DNA of 64,000 nt. Origin: Leptospira limi. GTDB taxonomy: Bacteria; Spirochaetota; Leptospiria; Leptospirales; Leptospiraceae. Where the stretch lies: positions 868,001-932,000 of the forward strand of contig NZ_JAMQPV010000001.1 in NCBI RefSeq assembly GCF_026151395.1, written 5' to 3'. Both the position numbers and the translations under genes were made by a program. Shown piece by piece: positions 19,281-29,729 of this stretch. Numbering within the stretch: the first letter of the stretch is position 1; every line of letters begins with the position of its first letter. The notes under the pieces are model-generated. The model saw only the letters and a list, made by a program, of their open reading frames with translations, was not told where the DNA came from and did not search any database.

Positions 19281-19991
19281 ATGTCCCAAGAGAATTCTCT
19301 CAGTCCAGATTTTTGTCGAACTGTGGATCAGGCTGTAGAGGCAGGGAAAAAAATTTCCATGATCACCTATGTGATGGGAGACATAGGTGAGGCAAAACTC
19401 AAATACATTTTGTTACGAATTTTGCGTTCCCTGGATCGTGAAGACCTGATGGAACTCTTCTACACTGCTGCAAAAGAATTAATTGTCAATTCTACGAAAG
19501 CAGCAATCAAACGAATCATTTTCGAAGAACTCCAACTCAACATCCAAAAATTAGAGGATTATGAAGAAGGAATGAAACTCTTCAAATCGAGTTTGAATGA
19601 ACGCAAATTTCCCACTTATAAACAAAAAATGAGAGAATCGGGTCATTTTGTTAAAATCACTTGTATTTACAAAAAAGACAAAATAGATTTAGAAATTCGA
19701 AATAATTTTCCTTTATTGCCAATTGAAGCAGAAAGGGTAAAAGAAAAGTTTATCAATGCTAAAAAGTATGATAATCTATTCGAGTTCTTTATGGAACATG
19801 GTGATAGTACAGAAGGAGCTGGAATGGGAATCACAATGGTAGAAATATTATTGTCTCAATCTGGATTTGATCGTCGTTTATTTTCAATATACTCATCAGA
19901 AAGGAAAAAGGAAACAGTCGCGCGTGTTGAAGTTCCATTACATGAAATACCAAAATCAAATGGAATGATCGAACAACTGTTTGTAGAATAA
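19281..19991 (+). CDS. Histidine-kinase-like ATPase domain protein
   Basis: The 236-residue soluble protein shows the GHKL ATPase signature: an N-box-like KELIVNSTKAAIKR (about 67-80) and a G-box EGAGMGITMVEILL near 180. There is no phosphoacceptor (HisKA) domain, sensor domain or membrane segment. Family possibilities include an anti-sigma-factor kinase, a histidine-kinase-derived regulator, or a partner that binds ATP only. Its stop overlaps the ATG of the next gene (TAATG), so the two are translationally coupled and probably work together. Role not established. Confidence 0.75.
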   Translation: MSQENSLSPDFCRTVDQAVEAGKKISMITYVMGDIGEAKLKYILLRILRSLDREDLMELFYTAAKELIVNSTKAAIKRIIFEELQLNIQKLEDYEEGMKLFKSSLNERKFPTYKQKMRESGHFVKITCIYKKDKIDLEIRNNFPLLPIEAERVKEKFINAKKYDNLFEFFMEHGDSTEGAGMGITMVEILLSQSGFDRRLFSIYSSERKKETVARVEVPLHEIPKSNGMIEQLFVE

Positions 19992-21148
19992 TGTCAGAAT
20001 TAAGTACAAAAGCAGACCAATTAAAAAGACAAGCAGACCTTCTGGGTTTAACAAGAGAAGCCGTGTTTACTGATGAACAAGCCAAAGAAGTTTTACAAGG
20101 AAAAATCACCGATGGTTACTTGGTAAAAGTAAAAATTGATTTGGACAGTTTGAACGGAATGGTTCTCATTTTAGTTTCCTCCATACGTAAACACATTATG
20201 GAACTCTATGCAGTTGTGGGAACGTCCCCTACCTTTCGTAGGATTCGAACGTTTGCGGATCACGTACAAATTTCAACAGACTTAGGTGACATTGGTAAAA
20301 CAGGTGGTTATGATCCTGCCATCTCTGAAAATATTGGTCGTGCTGTTCACCGAGCATTCACCAAAGAGAAGTTAGAGGAACTCCTTCCCCTTTGGCAAAA
20401 GAAGGATCCTTCTCATATCACAGAACTTTTAGAAAATCCAATTCTTATGGCAACCAAGGGAAGGAATATCAAACTACAAGCTGAAGTAGATAAAATTTCG
20501 ACGGCAAAGTTTCGATATGAAAATCCGATGAAAGGGGTCATCCTTCCCATTCCAAAACCAGAAGACGAGGCACCAGCCGCACAAGATGCTTCTGTTCCTT
20601 CTGTTTCCACCGAACTTCCAAAAGGTGAAGGTTCTGCTTTGGATCGACAAATTGCACAATTTCGTGTCGCTTTTCCAAAAGAACTCAATATGAAAACGGT
20701 TATCTCGCCTATTAATGGAGTTGAGTTCGACAACCTAATGGAAGGTATGGAAATTTTATTTCGAGTTCCAACAGAAACTCCAGAAGGACTCACAAATGCA
20801 CAGATATTGGGTCTTATTGACGAAGAAGGTAAAATCAAAAAGGAACCTGTTGTGGGTAAATTCCTTGGGATTGCGAGTAACAAAACCGAATACCATATTT
20901 TTGCTGAAGGACCAAATCAGTATTTATTCCATTCGATTGAAGAACATCCTGTGAAGGTAGCTATTCCAAAACCTGCATCCATTGCTGGAACAGGAAACAA
21001 AACAGGAGCCGGCCAAACCCAAAAGAAAAAAGTAGGGAATGCACAACAAGATACAAAATCTTCAGGTGCCAACTTATTTATGTTAATGGGTGCATTCATC
21101 ACAATCGTACTCATTGGAGTTTTGATTTTTGTGATGGTGATTTTGTAA
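19991..21148 (+). CDS. Tail-anchored membrane protein of unknown function, coupled to the GHKL ATPase
   Basis: The 385-residue protein has no signal peptide, a soluble N-terminal region (about 1-175), an Ala/Pro/Glu-rich linker (about 185-220), a second soluble region (about 225-315), a basic Lys/Gly/Gln-rich stretch, and a single hydrophobic span at the very C-terminus (about 362-385). This predicts a cytosolic protein held in the inner membrane by its tail. No known domain is evident. The first segment (about 50-110) mixes strands and helices and could be a sensory fold, but that is a guess. It is coupled to the ATPase gene upstream. Confidence 0.7.
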   Translation: MSELSTKADQLKRQADLLGLTREAVFTDEQAKEVLQGKITDGYLVKVKIDLDSLNGMVLILVSSIRKHIMELYAVVGTSPTFRRIRTFADHVQISTDLGDIGKTGGYDPAISENIGRAVHRAFTKEKLEELLPLWQKKDPSHITELLENPILMATKGRNIKLQAEVDKISTAKFRYENPMKGVILPIPKPEDEAPAAQDASVPSVSTELPKGEGSALDRQIAQFRVAFPKELNMKTVISPINGVEFDNLMEGMEILFRVPTETPEGLTNAQILGLIDEEGKIKKEPVVGKFLGIASNKTEYHIFAEGPNQYLFHSIEEHPVKVAIPKPASIAGTGNKTGAGQTQKKKVGNAQQDTKSSGANLFMLMGAFITIVLIGVLIFVMVIL

Positions 21149-21154
21149 AATCAA

Positions 21155-23758
21155 TTAACCCGCAACTACGATGTTGACGAGTTTACCTTTGACATAAATT
21201 TCTTTTTTGATTTCTTTTCCTACCCAGAAAGCTTTTGCCTTTTCCACTTCTTTTGCAAGGGATAAGGCTTCCTTTTCTTCAATTTCTCTAGGTGCTAAAA
21301 ATTCTCCACGCATTTTGCCATTCACTTGGACAACAATGGTAATATTGGCATCCACTAGATACTTCTCTTCCCATTTTGGATACGGATGGTAAGCAAGTGA
21401 TTCTTTGTGTCCTAGTTTTGCCCATAGTTCTTCTGCTAGGTGAGGTGCAAATGGAGACAATGCTAATACGAAAGGTTCTAATACTTTTTTCGGTTTTCTT
21501 GGATTACTTGTGAACTCATTGATGAAGATCATCATTTGGGAAACAGCAGTGTTAAATGAAAAACCATCGATATCGTCTTTAACCTTTTTAATGGTACGGT
21601 GAAGGGTTTTGAGCTCTGCTTCGTTTGGTTCAATGTCTTCCACAAAAAAAGATTCATTTTCCCCTGAATGAAAGAGTCGCCATACACGATTTAAAAATCG
21701 GAACACACCATCCACACCATTTTTACTCCAAGGTTTGGACATCTCAAATGGGCCCATAAACATTTCAAAGAGTCGTAGAGTATCAGCACCATATTCAGAG
21801 ACTACGTCGTCTGGATTGACTACGTTTCCTCGTGATTTGGACATTTTGCCTTTGTCTTCCCCAAGGATGAGACCTTGGTGGACTAATTTTTTAAATGGTT
21901 CTGGTGTGGATACGTGACCCAAATCAAAAAGAATTTTATGCCAAAATCTAGAGTATAACAAGTGTAGTACGGCATGTTCTGCTCCACCCACATACACTTC
22001 TACAGGCATCCACATCTTTTCAAGTGTTGGATCAATGAGTTTGTCATTGTTTCTTGGATCAATGTAACGAAGATAATAATAACAGGAACCTGCCCACTGT
22101 GGCATCGTATTGGTTTCTCGTTTGCCGATTTCACCTGTTACTGGGTCTTTATACACAAGCCAATCTTTTGCAAGTGCAAGAGGAGATTCCCCTGTGCCAG
22201 AAGGTTTGAACTCTTCAAGGTCAGGTAATACCAATGGTAATTCTGAATCCGATAATGCCTTTGGGGTTCCATCTTCAAAATGGACAAGAGGGATCGGTTC
22301 TCCCCAATACCTTTGTCTTGCAAAAAGCCAATCTCTCAGTTTGAATTGGATTTTTTTACGGCCTACCGATTTTTTTTCTGCCCAAACAACCATGGTTTGG
22401 AACGCATCTTTGTAAGATTTTCCATCTAACTGCACTTCAGCGGAAGAAGAATTGATACATACAGATTCTTTGGAATCAAAAGCAAGGTTTGGTTCCATTT
22501 TTCCATCAATCACTTGTTTGATGGGGAGTTGAAATTTTACAGCATAGTCATAGTCTCTTTGGTCGTGAGCTGGTACCGCCATAATGGCACCTGTTCCGTA
22601 AGAGATTAATACATAATCAGAGATGTAAATGGGAACGTTTACGGAAGGATCCGTTGGCAAACTAGCATAAGAGCCAGTGAATACACCCGTTTTGTCTTTA
22701 TTCAGTTCGGTTCTTTCTAAATCACTTTTTAAGGAACAATCTTTTTGGTAGGTTTCTACCGCTTTTTTCTGTTCTGCAGTTATGAGTTCTGCGACCAGTG
22801 GATGTTCCGGCGCAAGAACCAGATAAGTCGCACCAAATATGGTATCAGGGCGAGTTGTATACACCGTGATGTCTTTGTTTAATGCAGGAACGTGAAAGTT
22901 GAGTTCCAAGCCTTCCGACTTTCCAATCCAGTTCCTTTGCATTTCGAGAGTGGATGGTGGCCATTCACAGAGAGAAAGATCGTTTAATAATCGTTCGGCG
23001 TAGGAAGTGATGCGCATCATGTATTGGCGCATGGGTTTTCTTTCGACTGTATACCCTTTGGAAGTCCATTCTTCCACTTCTTCATTGGCAAGAACGGTTC
23101 CCAATGCCTCACACCAATTCACAGGGATATTGGCTTCATACACTAATCGGAAATGGGACAAAATGTCCTCTTTTTCTTTCCGTGATTTGGATTTCCATTC
23201 AGAACCTGTAAATTGGATTCCTTTGGGAAGTTCTATCCCTTCAAAAAACTGAGAACCTTCGGTTTCCAAGGTTTTGATGAGAGTATCAATGGGAAGGGCT
23301 TTGTTTTGTTTCCTGTCAAAGTAGGAATTGTAGATCTGTAAAAAAATCCATTGGGTCCAACGGTAATAATCCGGGTGAGTGGTGGAAATTTCCCTTTCCC
23401 AGTCATAGGAAAGGCCAAGGCTTTTAATTTGGCGACGGAAGGTATTGATGTTATTTTTTGTCGTGGTACGTGGGTGAATGCCCGTTGTCATCGCATATCG
23501 TTCTGCAGGCAGTCCAAATGCGTCCCAACCCATGGGGTGCAAAACCTCGTATCCTTCCATACGTTTGAGTCTTGAGATAATGTCAGTGGCTGTGTATCCT
23601 TCTGGGTGGCCTACGTGAAGACCTGCACCACTTGGGTAAGGAAACATGTCTAAACAATAGTATTTAGGTTTGGATGAGTGTGCGTTTGTGCGAAAGGTCT
23701 GGTGGTCGTCCCAGTATTTTTGCCATTTTTGTTCAATATCTTGGAATGGATAATTCAT
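21155..23758 (-). CDS. leuS: Leucyl-tRNA synthetase
   Basis: The 867-residue class I synthetase charges tRNA-Leu. It shows HVGH at 48-51 (the HIGH box) after MFPYPSGAGL, an editing domain with TTRPDTIFGATY, and KMSKS at 638-642 in EDKGKMSKSRGNVV. The segment WPPSTLEMQRNWIGKSEG is typical of bacterial LeuRS. Length is normal. It starts 29 bases after the small zinc-ribbon gene on the same strand and converges on the tail-anchored gene with a 6-base gap. I see no T-box or leader peptide upstream. Confidence 0.97.
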   Translation of the reverse strand: MNYPFQDIEQKWQKYWDDHQTFRTNAHSSKPKYYCLDMFPYPSGAGLHVGHPEGYTATDIISRLKRMEGYEVLHPMGWDAFGLPAERYAMTTGIHPRTTTKNNINTFRRQIKSLGLSYDWEREISTTHPDYYRWTQWIFLQIYNSYFDRKQNKALPIDTLIKTLETEGSQFFEGIELPKGIQFTGSEWKSKSRKEKEDILSHFRLVYEANIPVNWCEALGTVLANEEVEEWTSKGYTVERKPMRQYMMRITSYAERLLNDLSLCEWPPSTLEMQRNWIGKSEGLELNFHVPALNKDITVYTTRPDTIFGATYLVLAPEHPLVAELITAEQKKAVETYQKDCSLKSDLERTELNKDKTGVFTGSYASLPTDPSVNVPIYISDYVLISYGTGAIMAVPAHDQRDYDYAVKFQLPIKQVIDGKMEPNLAFDSKESVCINSSSAEVQLDGKSYKDAFQTMVVWAEKKSVGRKKIQFKLRDWLFARQRYWGEPIPLVHFEDGTPKALSDSELPLVLPDLEEFKPSGTGESPLALAKDWLVYKDPVTGEIGKRETNTMPQWAGSCYYYLRYIDPRNNDKLIDPTLEKMWMPVEVYVGGAEHAVLHLLYSRFWHKILFDLGHVSTPEPFKKLVHQGLILGEDKGKMSKSRGNVVNPDDVVSEYGADTLRLFEMFMGPFEMSKPWSKNGVDGVFRFLNRVWRLFHSGENESFFVEDIEPNEAELKTLHRTIKKVKDDIDGFSFNTAVSQMMIFINEFTSNPRKPKKVLEPFVLALSPFAPHLAEELWAKLGHKESLAYHPYPKWEEKYLVDANITIVVQVNGKMRGEFLAPREIEEKEALSLAKEVEKAKAFWVGKEIKKEIYVKGKLVNIVVAG

Positions 23759-23787
23759 CGACTAACGTTGAGAAAGTGTAGTTAATT

Positions 23788-24012
23788 CTACTTTCTCACG
23801 GAGTCGATGATTTTTACAAGCTTTTTGAAACTCTTGGACAAACAAACTTTGCAGAGATTGTATTGATAAAGGGTAGTGACGGAGCCACATTCCGCACAAG
23901 GTTTAACATTATTGATTTTCACATTCATAAAGTCTGCAGTATTTATCTTTGTATTGCATTCGAGCATTCTATATTTACCTGTATGAGTCCGCTTATCGAC
24001 AGTGCTGTTCAT
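23788..24012 (-). CDS. Small zinc-ribbon-like protein, unknown function
   Basis: The 74-residue frame ends with CAECGSVTTLYQYNLCKVCL, two CxxC pairs about 12 residues apart that would hold one zinc ion, and a basic tail. The start is uncertain: ATG at 24012 has a weak GGGAAG upstream, but internal ATGs at residues 15 and 29 would give proteins of 60 or 46 residues. It precedes leuS on the same strand. A nucleic-acid-binding role would fit the charge and zinc motif, but nothing more specific can be said. Confidence 0.5.
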   Translation of the reverse strand: MNSTVDKRTHTGKYRMLECNTKINTADFMNVKINNVKPCAECGSVTTLYQYNLCKVCLSKSFKKLVKIIDSVRK

Positions 24013-24313
24013 AACTTCCCAAAAATCCCCAAAAAACGGGAGAGGGGAAACACTACGATGAAGTTACTTTATATGAAACCCACCCTTTGGGGTCAAAAAA
24101 AATTAGGATGTACACACAAAAAGATAAGGAATTTTTTCTAAGTTTTTTTTTGCCGAGGTGCAATAGAGTTGGAACGAAAATGAGAATTGAAAAAAAGATA
24201 ACTGTTATAAAAAAAATTGAAAAATCGTTGTTAGGTGGCATTTTATTGAATAAATGCCCGATATTAGTCATGCGTTATGTGTTAGATGGTAATTTGTTTG
24301 GGGGAAAAACCTA
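24013..24313. other. Intergenic region of about 300 bases, divergent
   Basis: The stretch lies between the zinc-ribbon gene and the ABC exporter, which are transcribed apart. It is very AT-rich, with several A or T runs (for example around 24096-24104 and 24142-24150) and a weak GGCATTT/AAATGCC hairpin at 24237-24258. Short open frames on both strands look like chance. Promoters for both neighbours must lie here, but I see no convincing -35/-10 pair. Confidence 0.5.
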
Positions 24314-25102
24314 GTGTTAGAATTTAAAAATGTGTTCAAATCATTTCACAACGAAGAAGAAACGATTGATGTGTTGAAAAATATTTCATTTCGTATGGAA
24401 TCTGGTGAATTTGTAGCGATTATCGGCCCTTCTGGATCAGGTAAATCCACTCTTCTTGGTGTTGCAGCAGGCCTTGATAAACCTGATACAGGGATCGTTT
24501 CACTCGATGGAATTGATCTCACCAAACAAAATGAATCCAAACTTGCAGATATACGTGTCGATCAAATTGGATTTATCTTTCAAAACTTCCAATTATTGCC
24601 AGGACTCAATGCAATTGAAAATGTTGGGATTCCATTGTACTTAAAATCATCACTTTCAGAGAAAGAGGTCTTAAATAAAGCAGAGACCATTTTGGAATCT
24701 GTGTCTATGTCTCACCGTGCAACACATTTCCCAAAACAGCTGTCAGGTGGAGAAGAGCAAAGGATTGCCATTGCACGAAGTTTTGTGAATGATCCGAAAA
24801 TTATTTTTGCAGATGAACCAACTGCAAACCTAGATTATAAAAATAGCAAAACGATATTAGACCTATTATTGTATAGGAACAAAAAACAAGGAACAACTCT
24901 TGTTGTGGTCACACATGATCCGGATGTGGCAAAACTAGCAGACAGGGTGCTCGAGATGAAAGATGGAGAGATCATCTCGGATTCGAAGAACAAAAAATCG
25001 TCGGTCAGTCGAAAAAATTCTTCTAAGTCCAATTCCTCTTCTCTGAAAAGAGCCACCAAACAGAAACAAACGACAAAACAAACAAAGAAGGTGAGTCGAT
25101 GA
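24314..25102 (+). CDS. ABC exporter ATPase (LolD/YbbA/MacB type)
   Basis: The 262-residue ATPase has Walker A GPSGSGKST (38-46), a Q-loop in IGFIFQNFQLLPGLNAIEN, the signature LSGGEEQRIAIARS, Walker B IIFADEPTANLD and the H-loop VVVTHD. These match the family that powers LolCDE, MacB and YbbP membrane subunits. The last 35 or so residues are an unusual Ser/Lys/Thr-rich basic tail. It starts with GTG and its stop overlaps the ATG of the permease by four bases. With that partner it probably moves a lipid or lipoprotein rather than a small nutrient. Confidence 0.92.
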   Translation: MLEFKNVFKSFHNEEETIDVLKNISFRMESGEFVAIIGPSGSGKSTLLGVAAGLDKPDTGIVSLDGIDLTKQNESKLADIRVDQIGFIFQNFQLLPGLNAIENVGIPLYLKSSLSEKEVLNKAETILESVSMSHRATHFPKQLSGGEEQRIAIARSFVNDPKIIFADEPTANLDYKNSKTILDLLLYRNKKQGTTLVVVTHDPDVAKLADRVLEMKDGEIISDSKNKKSSVSRKNSSKSNSSSLKRATKQKQTTKQTKKVSR

Positions 25103-27642
25103 AGGCTTCCCTCTTTCGTTTTTACTTAAAACGTGAGCTTTTTTCACGGTTTCGGTATTCTATCCTCATTGTTGTCTCTATCACACTCGGTGTGGGTTCT
25201 GTGATTGGCATCCATTCCTATAAGGACAATACGGCAAATGCCATTAGGAAAGAGGCAAAATCCATTATGGGAGCCGATCTTGCCTTACAATCCCCCCAGG
25301 AAATCACTGATTATGCTAAGGATTTATTGAAAAACCACCTACCAAAAGGTGCTAAATCCAGTGCTTCGATCCAATTTTTATCCATGATCTCCAATGAATC
25401 TGGTTCTGAAAATTCTCTCAGTTTCGTAAAAGGAATCGAAACAAATTACCCCTTTTACGGGGAAATGAAAACCGAACCAGAAAATGCGTATCACAATCTA
25501 AAAGCAAACCAAGTACTCTTAGATCAAACTCTTGTTGAAAACTTAAAACTGAAACTCGGTGATCGAGTTCGATTGGGTGATAGCCTTCTTGTACTTGCTG
25601 GCGTTGTAATAAAAGAACCAGGTGCAGTTGGTTCCTTTGTGGGTTCGGCTCCTGGTTCTATCATTCGAAAAGACACTGCGATCCAAACAGGACTTGTGCA
25701 ACGAGGAAGTCGTATCCGTTATACGATCTATTTACAATTCCCTGAATCCATCGATACTTTGGATTGGAAGGACAAAGAGTTTGAGTCCTTTATCAAAGAA
25801 GACTTAACCATTTATCACAATACAGAAGTCAATTCTGGGTCCCAACAGTTCATCAAAAACACATTTGATTATATGGCTCTTCTTGCTCTTGCCGGATTTT
25901 TTCTCGGAGCCATATCAGTGTATACAGCAGTTCGCACAAGGTTACTTGAAAAACGGAATGAAATTGCGATTCTTATGTGCCTTGGTGCCAAACCCAATGT
26001 CATCCTTTTGTTAGTATTTTCGGAAATTCTGATCCTTTCAATATTGGGAACAGTCTTTGGACTTTTACTTGGAATCTTCATCCAATCTTTATTTCCCGAT
26101 ATCAGTGGGATCATGTCGGTAGGGACAAACGTCATCCTTGGACTTTCTGCATCGTCTCTTTTATGGAGTTTAGTGTTAGGTGTGATTTTGCCACTCCTCA
26201 TTTCGATTCCACTCGTCTTAGAAACAAGGTCGGTAAAACCTTTAGCAGCATTGAAAGAAGTGGAATCACAAACAAGTGGGAATTTATCCTCTTCCTATTG
26301 GCAATTTGGTAGTTTTGTTTTGATATACATTCTCTTTACAAGTCTTGCGATCTTAGAAACAGAAAGTATCTTTAAGGGCATCCTCTTTACACTTGTTTTG
26401 TTAACCTTGCCTCTCCTTGTGTACGGATTGTACATACTCTTTGGAACTTTCCTTCAAAAAATTTCAAAATTAGGATGGTTATCGAAGGAGTGGAGCCTTG
26501 TTACAAAAAAAGTCACACGTAAATCAGGTGCCCTTCGCCTGTCCATCATTGGTCTTGGATCGGCACTCTTTATCTTAACACTCTCTCTCATCTTACAAGA
26601 AAGTTTACTTGAGTTAAGTGGAGCAAGAGAAATCGAACGAAGGCCTAACATGTTCCTTCTCGATATCCGTGAAACACAAAAAGAGGGACTACTCCAAGCC
26701 ATCTCCAAGTTCCCTGTGGAAAAACAATATGTGGCTCCCGTGATTGGAGCTCGTTTGTCCAAGGTAAATGGAGAACCTGTCAAAAAAGAAGACACCATTA
26801 AAAATGCAATGGACCGCAACTGGCGAGCCACAGCAAGAACTCGCGAATACTTTTTGTCCTACCGCGATTCTTTGTATGATACAGAAGAAGTGACCAAGGG
26901 GAGTTGGTGGAAAGAATCAAGCCAAAATGAAATTTCCGTGGAACGAGATTTTTCTACCTATTTACAAGCGGGCATCGGGGATGAGCTTACCTTCAATGTA
27001 CAAGGGAGAGAAGTAACTGGGAAAATCACAAACCTTCGTTCGGTGAACTGGGCGGATATGAAACCAAACTTTGTGGTGTTATTTTCCAGAGGGATTTTGG
27101 AAAAAGCTCCTAGGTTTTATATTGTATCGTTACTCATTGACAACGGAACGGATCGTTACCAATTACAAAAGGTCATTGTGAATCAGTTTCCCAATATCAC
27201 TGTGATTGATACAGAAAAAACAATCCAAGCCTTTATGGGAATTTTGGAGAAGGTAACACAAATGATGGCGCTTATGACGATGTTTATCCTCGCTGCATCT
27301 TTTGTTCTAGTGTTTACCACACTCTATGCAAGCCAATCCGAACGAAAACGGGAATTTGCACTCTTACGTGTGATTGGAGCAAACAGTCGTTTTATGGGAA
27401 AACATTTCCTACGAGAGGCATTCCTTGTTTCCGTGATTTCGTTTTTCCTAGGACTTGTGTATGCAGTGGGATCCAACGAAGTATTAAACCGATCCGTGTT
27501 GGAACTTCGCAGTGTGTATCCTTATGGACAACTTTGTTTGGTATTTTTGGGAATTTGTTTTGTGACGGTGACTTTGTATAGCTTAGGGCTTTTTAGTTTC
27601 TTTCGATTGCCAACAAAGACGGTGCTTAAGGAAATTAAATAG
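25099..27642 (+). CDS. FtsX-like ABC permease (YbbP-like)
   Basis: The 847-residue inner-membrane protein has an N-terminal membrane helix, a large periplasmic region (about 45-255), a cluster of FtsX-type helices (about 258-380), further central helices, a second periplasmic region (about 495-690) and a final FtsX helix cluster (about 705-840). Duplicated FtsX domains with about ten helices are the YbbP arrangement. Members work with a YbbA-type ATPase, here the overlapping upstream gene. Substrate unknown. It is followed by a bidirectional terminator shared with fcpA. Confidence 0.88.
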   Translation: MKASLFRFYLKRELFSRFRYSILIVVSITLGVGSVIGIHSYKDNTANAIRKEAKSIMGADLALQSPQEITDYAKDLLKNHLPKGAKSSASIQFLSMISNESGSENSLSFVKGIETNYPFYGEMKTEPENAYHNLKANQVLLDQTLVENLKLKLGDRVRLGDSLLVLAGVVIKEPGAVGSFVGSAPGSIIRKDTAIQTGLVQRGSRIRYTIYLQFPESIDTLDWKDKEFESFIKEDLTIYHNTEVNSGSQQFIKNTFDYMALLALAGFFLGAISVYTAVRTRLLEKRNEIAILMCLGAKPNVILLLVFSEILILSILGTVFGLLLGIFIQSLFPDISGIMSVGTNVILGLSASSLLWSLVLGVILPLLISIPLVLETRSVKPLAALKEVESQTSGNLSSSYWQFGSFVLIYILFTSLAILETESIFKGILFTLVLLTLPLLVYGLYILFGTFLQKISKLGWLSKEWSLVTKKVTRKSGALRLSIIGLGSALFILTLSLILQESLLELSGAREIERRPNMFLLDIRETQKEGLLQAISKFPVEKQYVAPVIGARLSKVNGEPVKKEDTIKNAMDRNWRATARTREYFLSYRDSLYDTEEVTKGSWWKESSQNEISVERDFSTYLQAGIGDELTFNVQGREVTGKITNLRSVNWADMKPNFVVLFSRGILEKAPRFYIVSLLIDNGTDRYQLQKVIVNQFPNITVIDTEKTIQAFMGILEKVTQMMALMTMFILAASFVLVFTTLYASQSERKREFALLRVIGANSRFMGKHFLREAFLVSVISFFLGLVYAVGSNEVLNRSVLELRSVYPYGQLCLVFLGICFVTVTLYSLGLFSFFRLPTKTVLKEIK

Positions 27643-27673
27643 TAGAAAAACGATTCAATTCACTCCAAACAAA

Positions 27674-27705
27674 AAAGCCCGGGGTTTGAAACCGGGCTTT
27701 CTCAT
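27674..27705. terminator. Bidirectional intrinsic terminator between the permease gene and fcpA
   Basis: The 9-base stem AAAGCCCGG (27674-27682) / CCGGGCTTT (27692-27700) has a 9-base loop. A-rich sequence on the left gives a T-run for the minus strand, and TTT follows on the plus strand. It lies between two convergent genes. Confidence 0.8.
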
Positions 27706-27725
27706 TGAAAGAGATGTATTCGGGA

Positions 27726-28652
<927 letters not shown>

Positions 28653-28696
28653 TCAATATTTTGAACAAATAGGTTTATCTATTTCTTCAATGAAAG

Positions 28697-28702
28697 TATC
28701 GG
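28697..28702 (-). promoter_or_regulatory. CCGATA element upstream of fcpA (possible flagellar sigma28-type -10)
   Basis: On the minus strand, ACCGATAC lies about 70 bases before the fcpA start. CCGATA is the core of the sigma28 (FliA) -10 box, GCCGATAA. A good -35 (TAAA) is not visible at the usual spacing, so this is tentative. Confidence 0.3.
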
Positions 28703-28855
28703 TTTGGGATGAGTCAATAATAACGAATTAAAGAGGAAAAAAACCTAAATGTGAACTTTTTCTTCTCAAACTCTTGGTTTTAAAGGGACATAAGTCGATC
28801 CAGACCTAAAAAATCTCATTCCTTGACAGCCTAGTGATTTAAAGAAGATTGCTCA

Positions 28856-29725
28856 TTGGAGATGAATTTATCCGAAATTACTTCGATCCGAGACGGAAAT
28901 CCGCAGTGTAAAACGTGCGGAGGAGTGGGCATTACCTTAGCAGAACATGTGAGGGGATCTCGTTCTGGAGCTCTTGTTTTATGCCATTGTATCGGTAGTG
29001 ACTGTAACACATGTGAGGCGAAAGGACAACCTCCTTTTATGTCTTTTGATCGAAAACTGGACAAAATGCTCCCTTGTGTCTGTCATAATGCAAGGTTTTC
29101 CCTTCGCAATTTAGAAACTCTGGTAGAAAAAGCCAATATACCGGCAAGGTACCGTTTCCAATTTTTATCCACAATTGACATAGGGGACACTGCAAACGAC
29201 CCTGATATGTCATTTATCATTGCCCACGACTGGGCAAACGAACTCGTTCATAAATTTAAGAATGCAGATTTTACACCACAGGGATTTTACCTTTGGGGAG
29301 GAACAGGTTCTGGAAAAACATTACTCGCTTGTGTGATCTTAAACGAACTTGTGTTTCGGTATGGAATTACTTGTAAGTATGCAAAAGTAAACAAAGACTT
29401 TTTGTCTGCGATTCGTGATACTTACCAATCTGATAGTGAAACGCACGGGCAAGAACGTTCCATCGAACGGGAATTTGCAAACGTGGATGTCCTTGTGATC
29501 GATGACTTTGGTGTCCAAAAGGAATCAGAATTCAACAATCGAAAGTTATACGACCTCATTGATAGTCGTTATGAACAAGAAAAACTCACTCTTCTCACAT
29601 CCAATCACTCTCTTGTGGAATGGAGAGACCGTGGCCAAGGTCGGATTTACTCACGACTCATGGAAATGACAAAAGAAATCGAATTAAAATGCCCTGATTA
29701 TCGTACGAAGTTTGTGAAGAGGTAA
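28856..29725 (+). CDS. DnaC/DnaI-like AAA+ ATPase with Cys-rich N-terminal zinc domain
   Basis: The 289-residue protein has an N-terminal domain with eight cysteines (18, 21, 43, 45, 50, 53, 74, 76), including CxxCxGxG and CxxC units, then an AAA+ core with Walker A GGTGSGKT (148-155) and Walker B DVLVIDDFG near 218, ending with the ORC-like sensor segment RGQGRIYSRLMEM. This is the helicase-loader family (DnaC/DnaI/IstB). No IS element is nearby, so a role in replication restart or initiation is more likely than transposition. The start is a TTG at 28856 or an ATG two codons later (28862). Confidence 0.83.
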   Translation: MEMNLSEITSIRDGNPQCKTCGGVGITLAEHVRGSRSGALVLCHCIGSDCNTCEAKGQPPFMSFDRKLDKMLPCVCHNARFSLRNLETLVEKANIPARYRFQFLSTIDIGDTANDPDMSFIIAHDWANELVHKFKNADFTPQGFYLWGGTGSGKTLLACVILNELVFRYGITCKYAKVNKDFLSAIRDTYQSDSETHGQERSIEREFANVDVLVIDDFGVQKESEFNNRKLYDLIDSRYEQEKLTLLTSNHSLVEWRDRGQGRIYSRLMEMTKEIELKCPDYRTKFVKR

Positions 29726-29729
29726 GACC

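Noticed and set aside
20413..20883. 156-residue minus-strand frame inside the tail-anchored protein gene
   Set aside because: Antisense shadow with no start signal or family pattern.
23770..23797. Hairpin between the zinc-ribbon gene and leuS as a terminator
   Set aside because: The stem is bulged, overlaps the stop codon and lacks a T run on the minus strand.
24053..24314. Short frames on both strands in the 24013-24313 gap
   Set aside because: AT-rich chance frames; no ribosome site and low-complexity Lys/Phe translations.
28823..28828. TTGACA before the DnaC-like gene as a -35 box
   Set aside because: No -10-like sequence is found 15-19 bases downstream, and it lies too close to the start codon.
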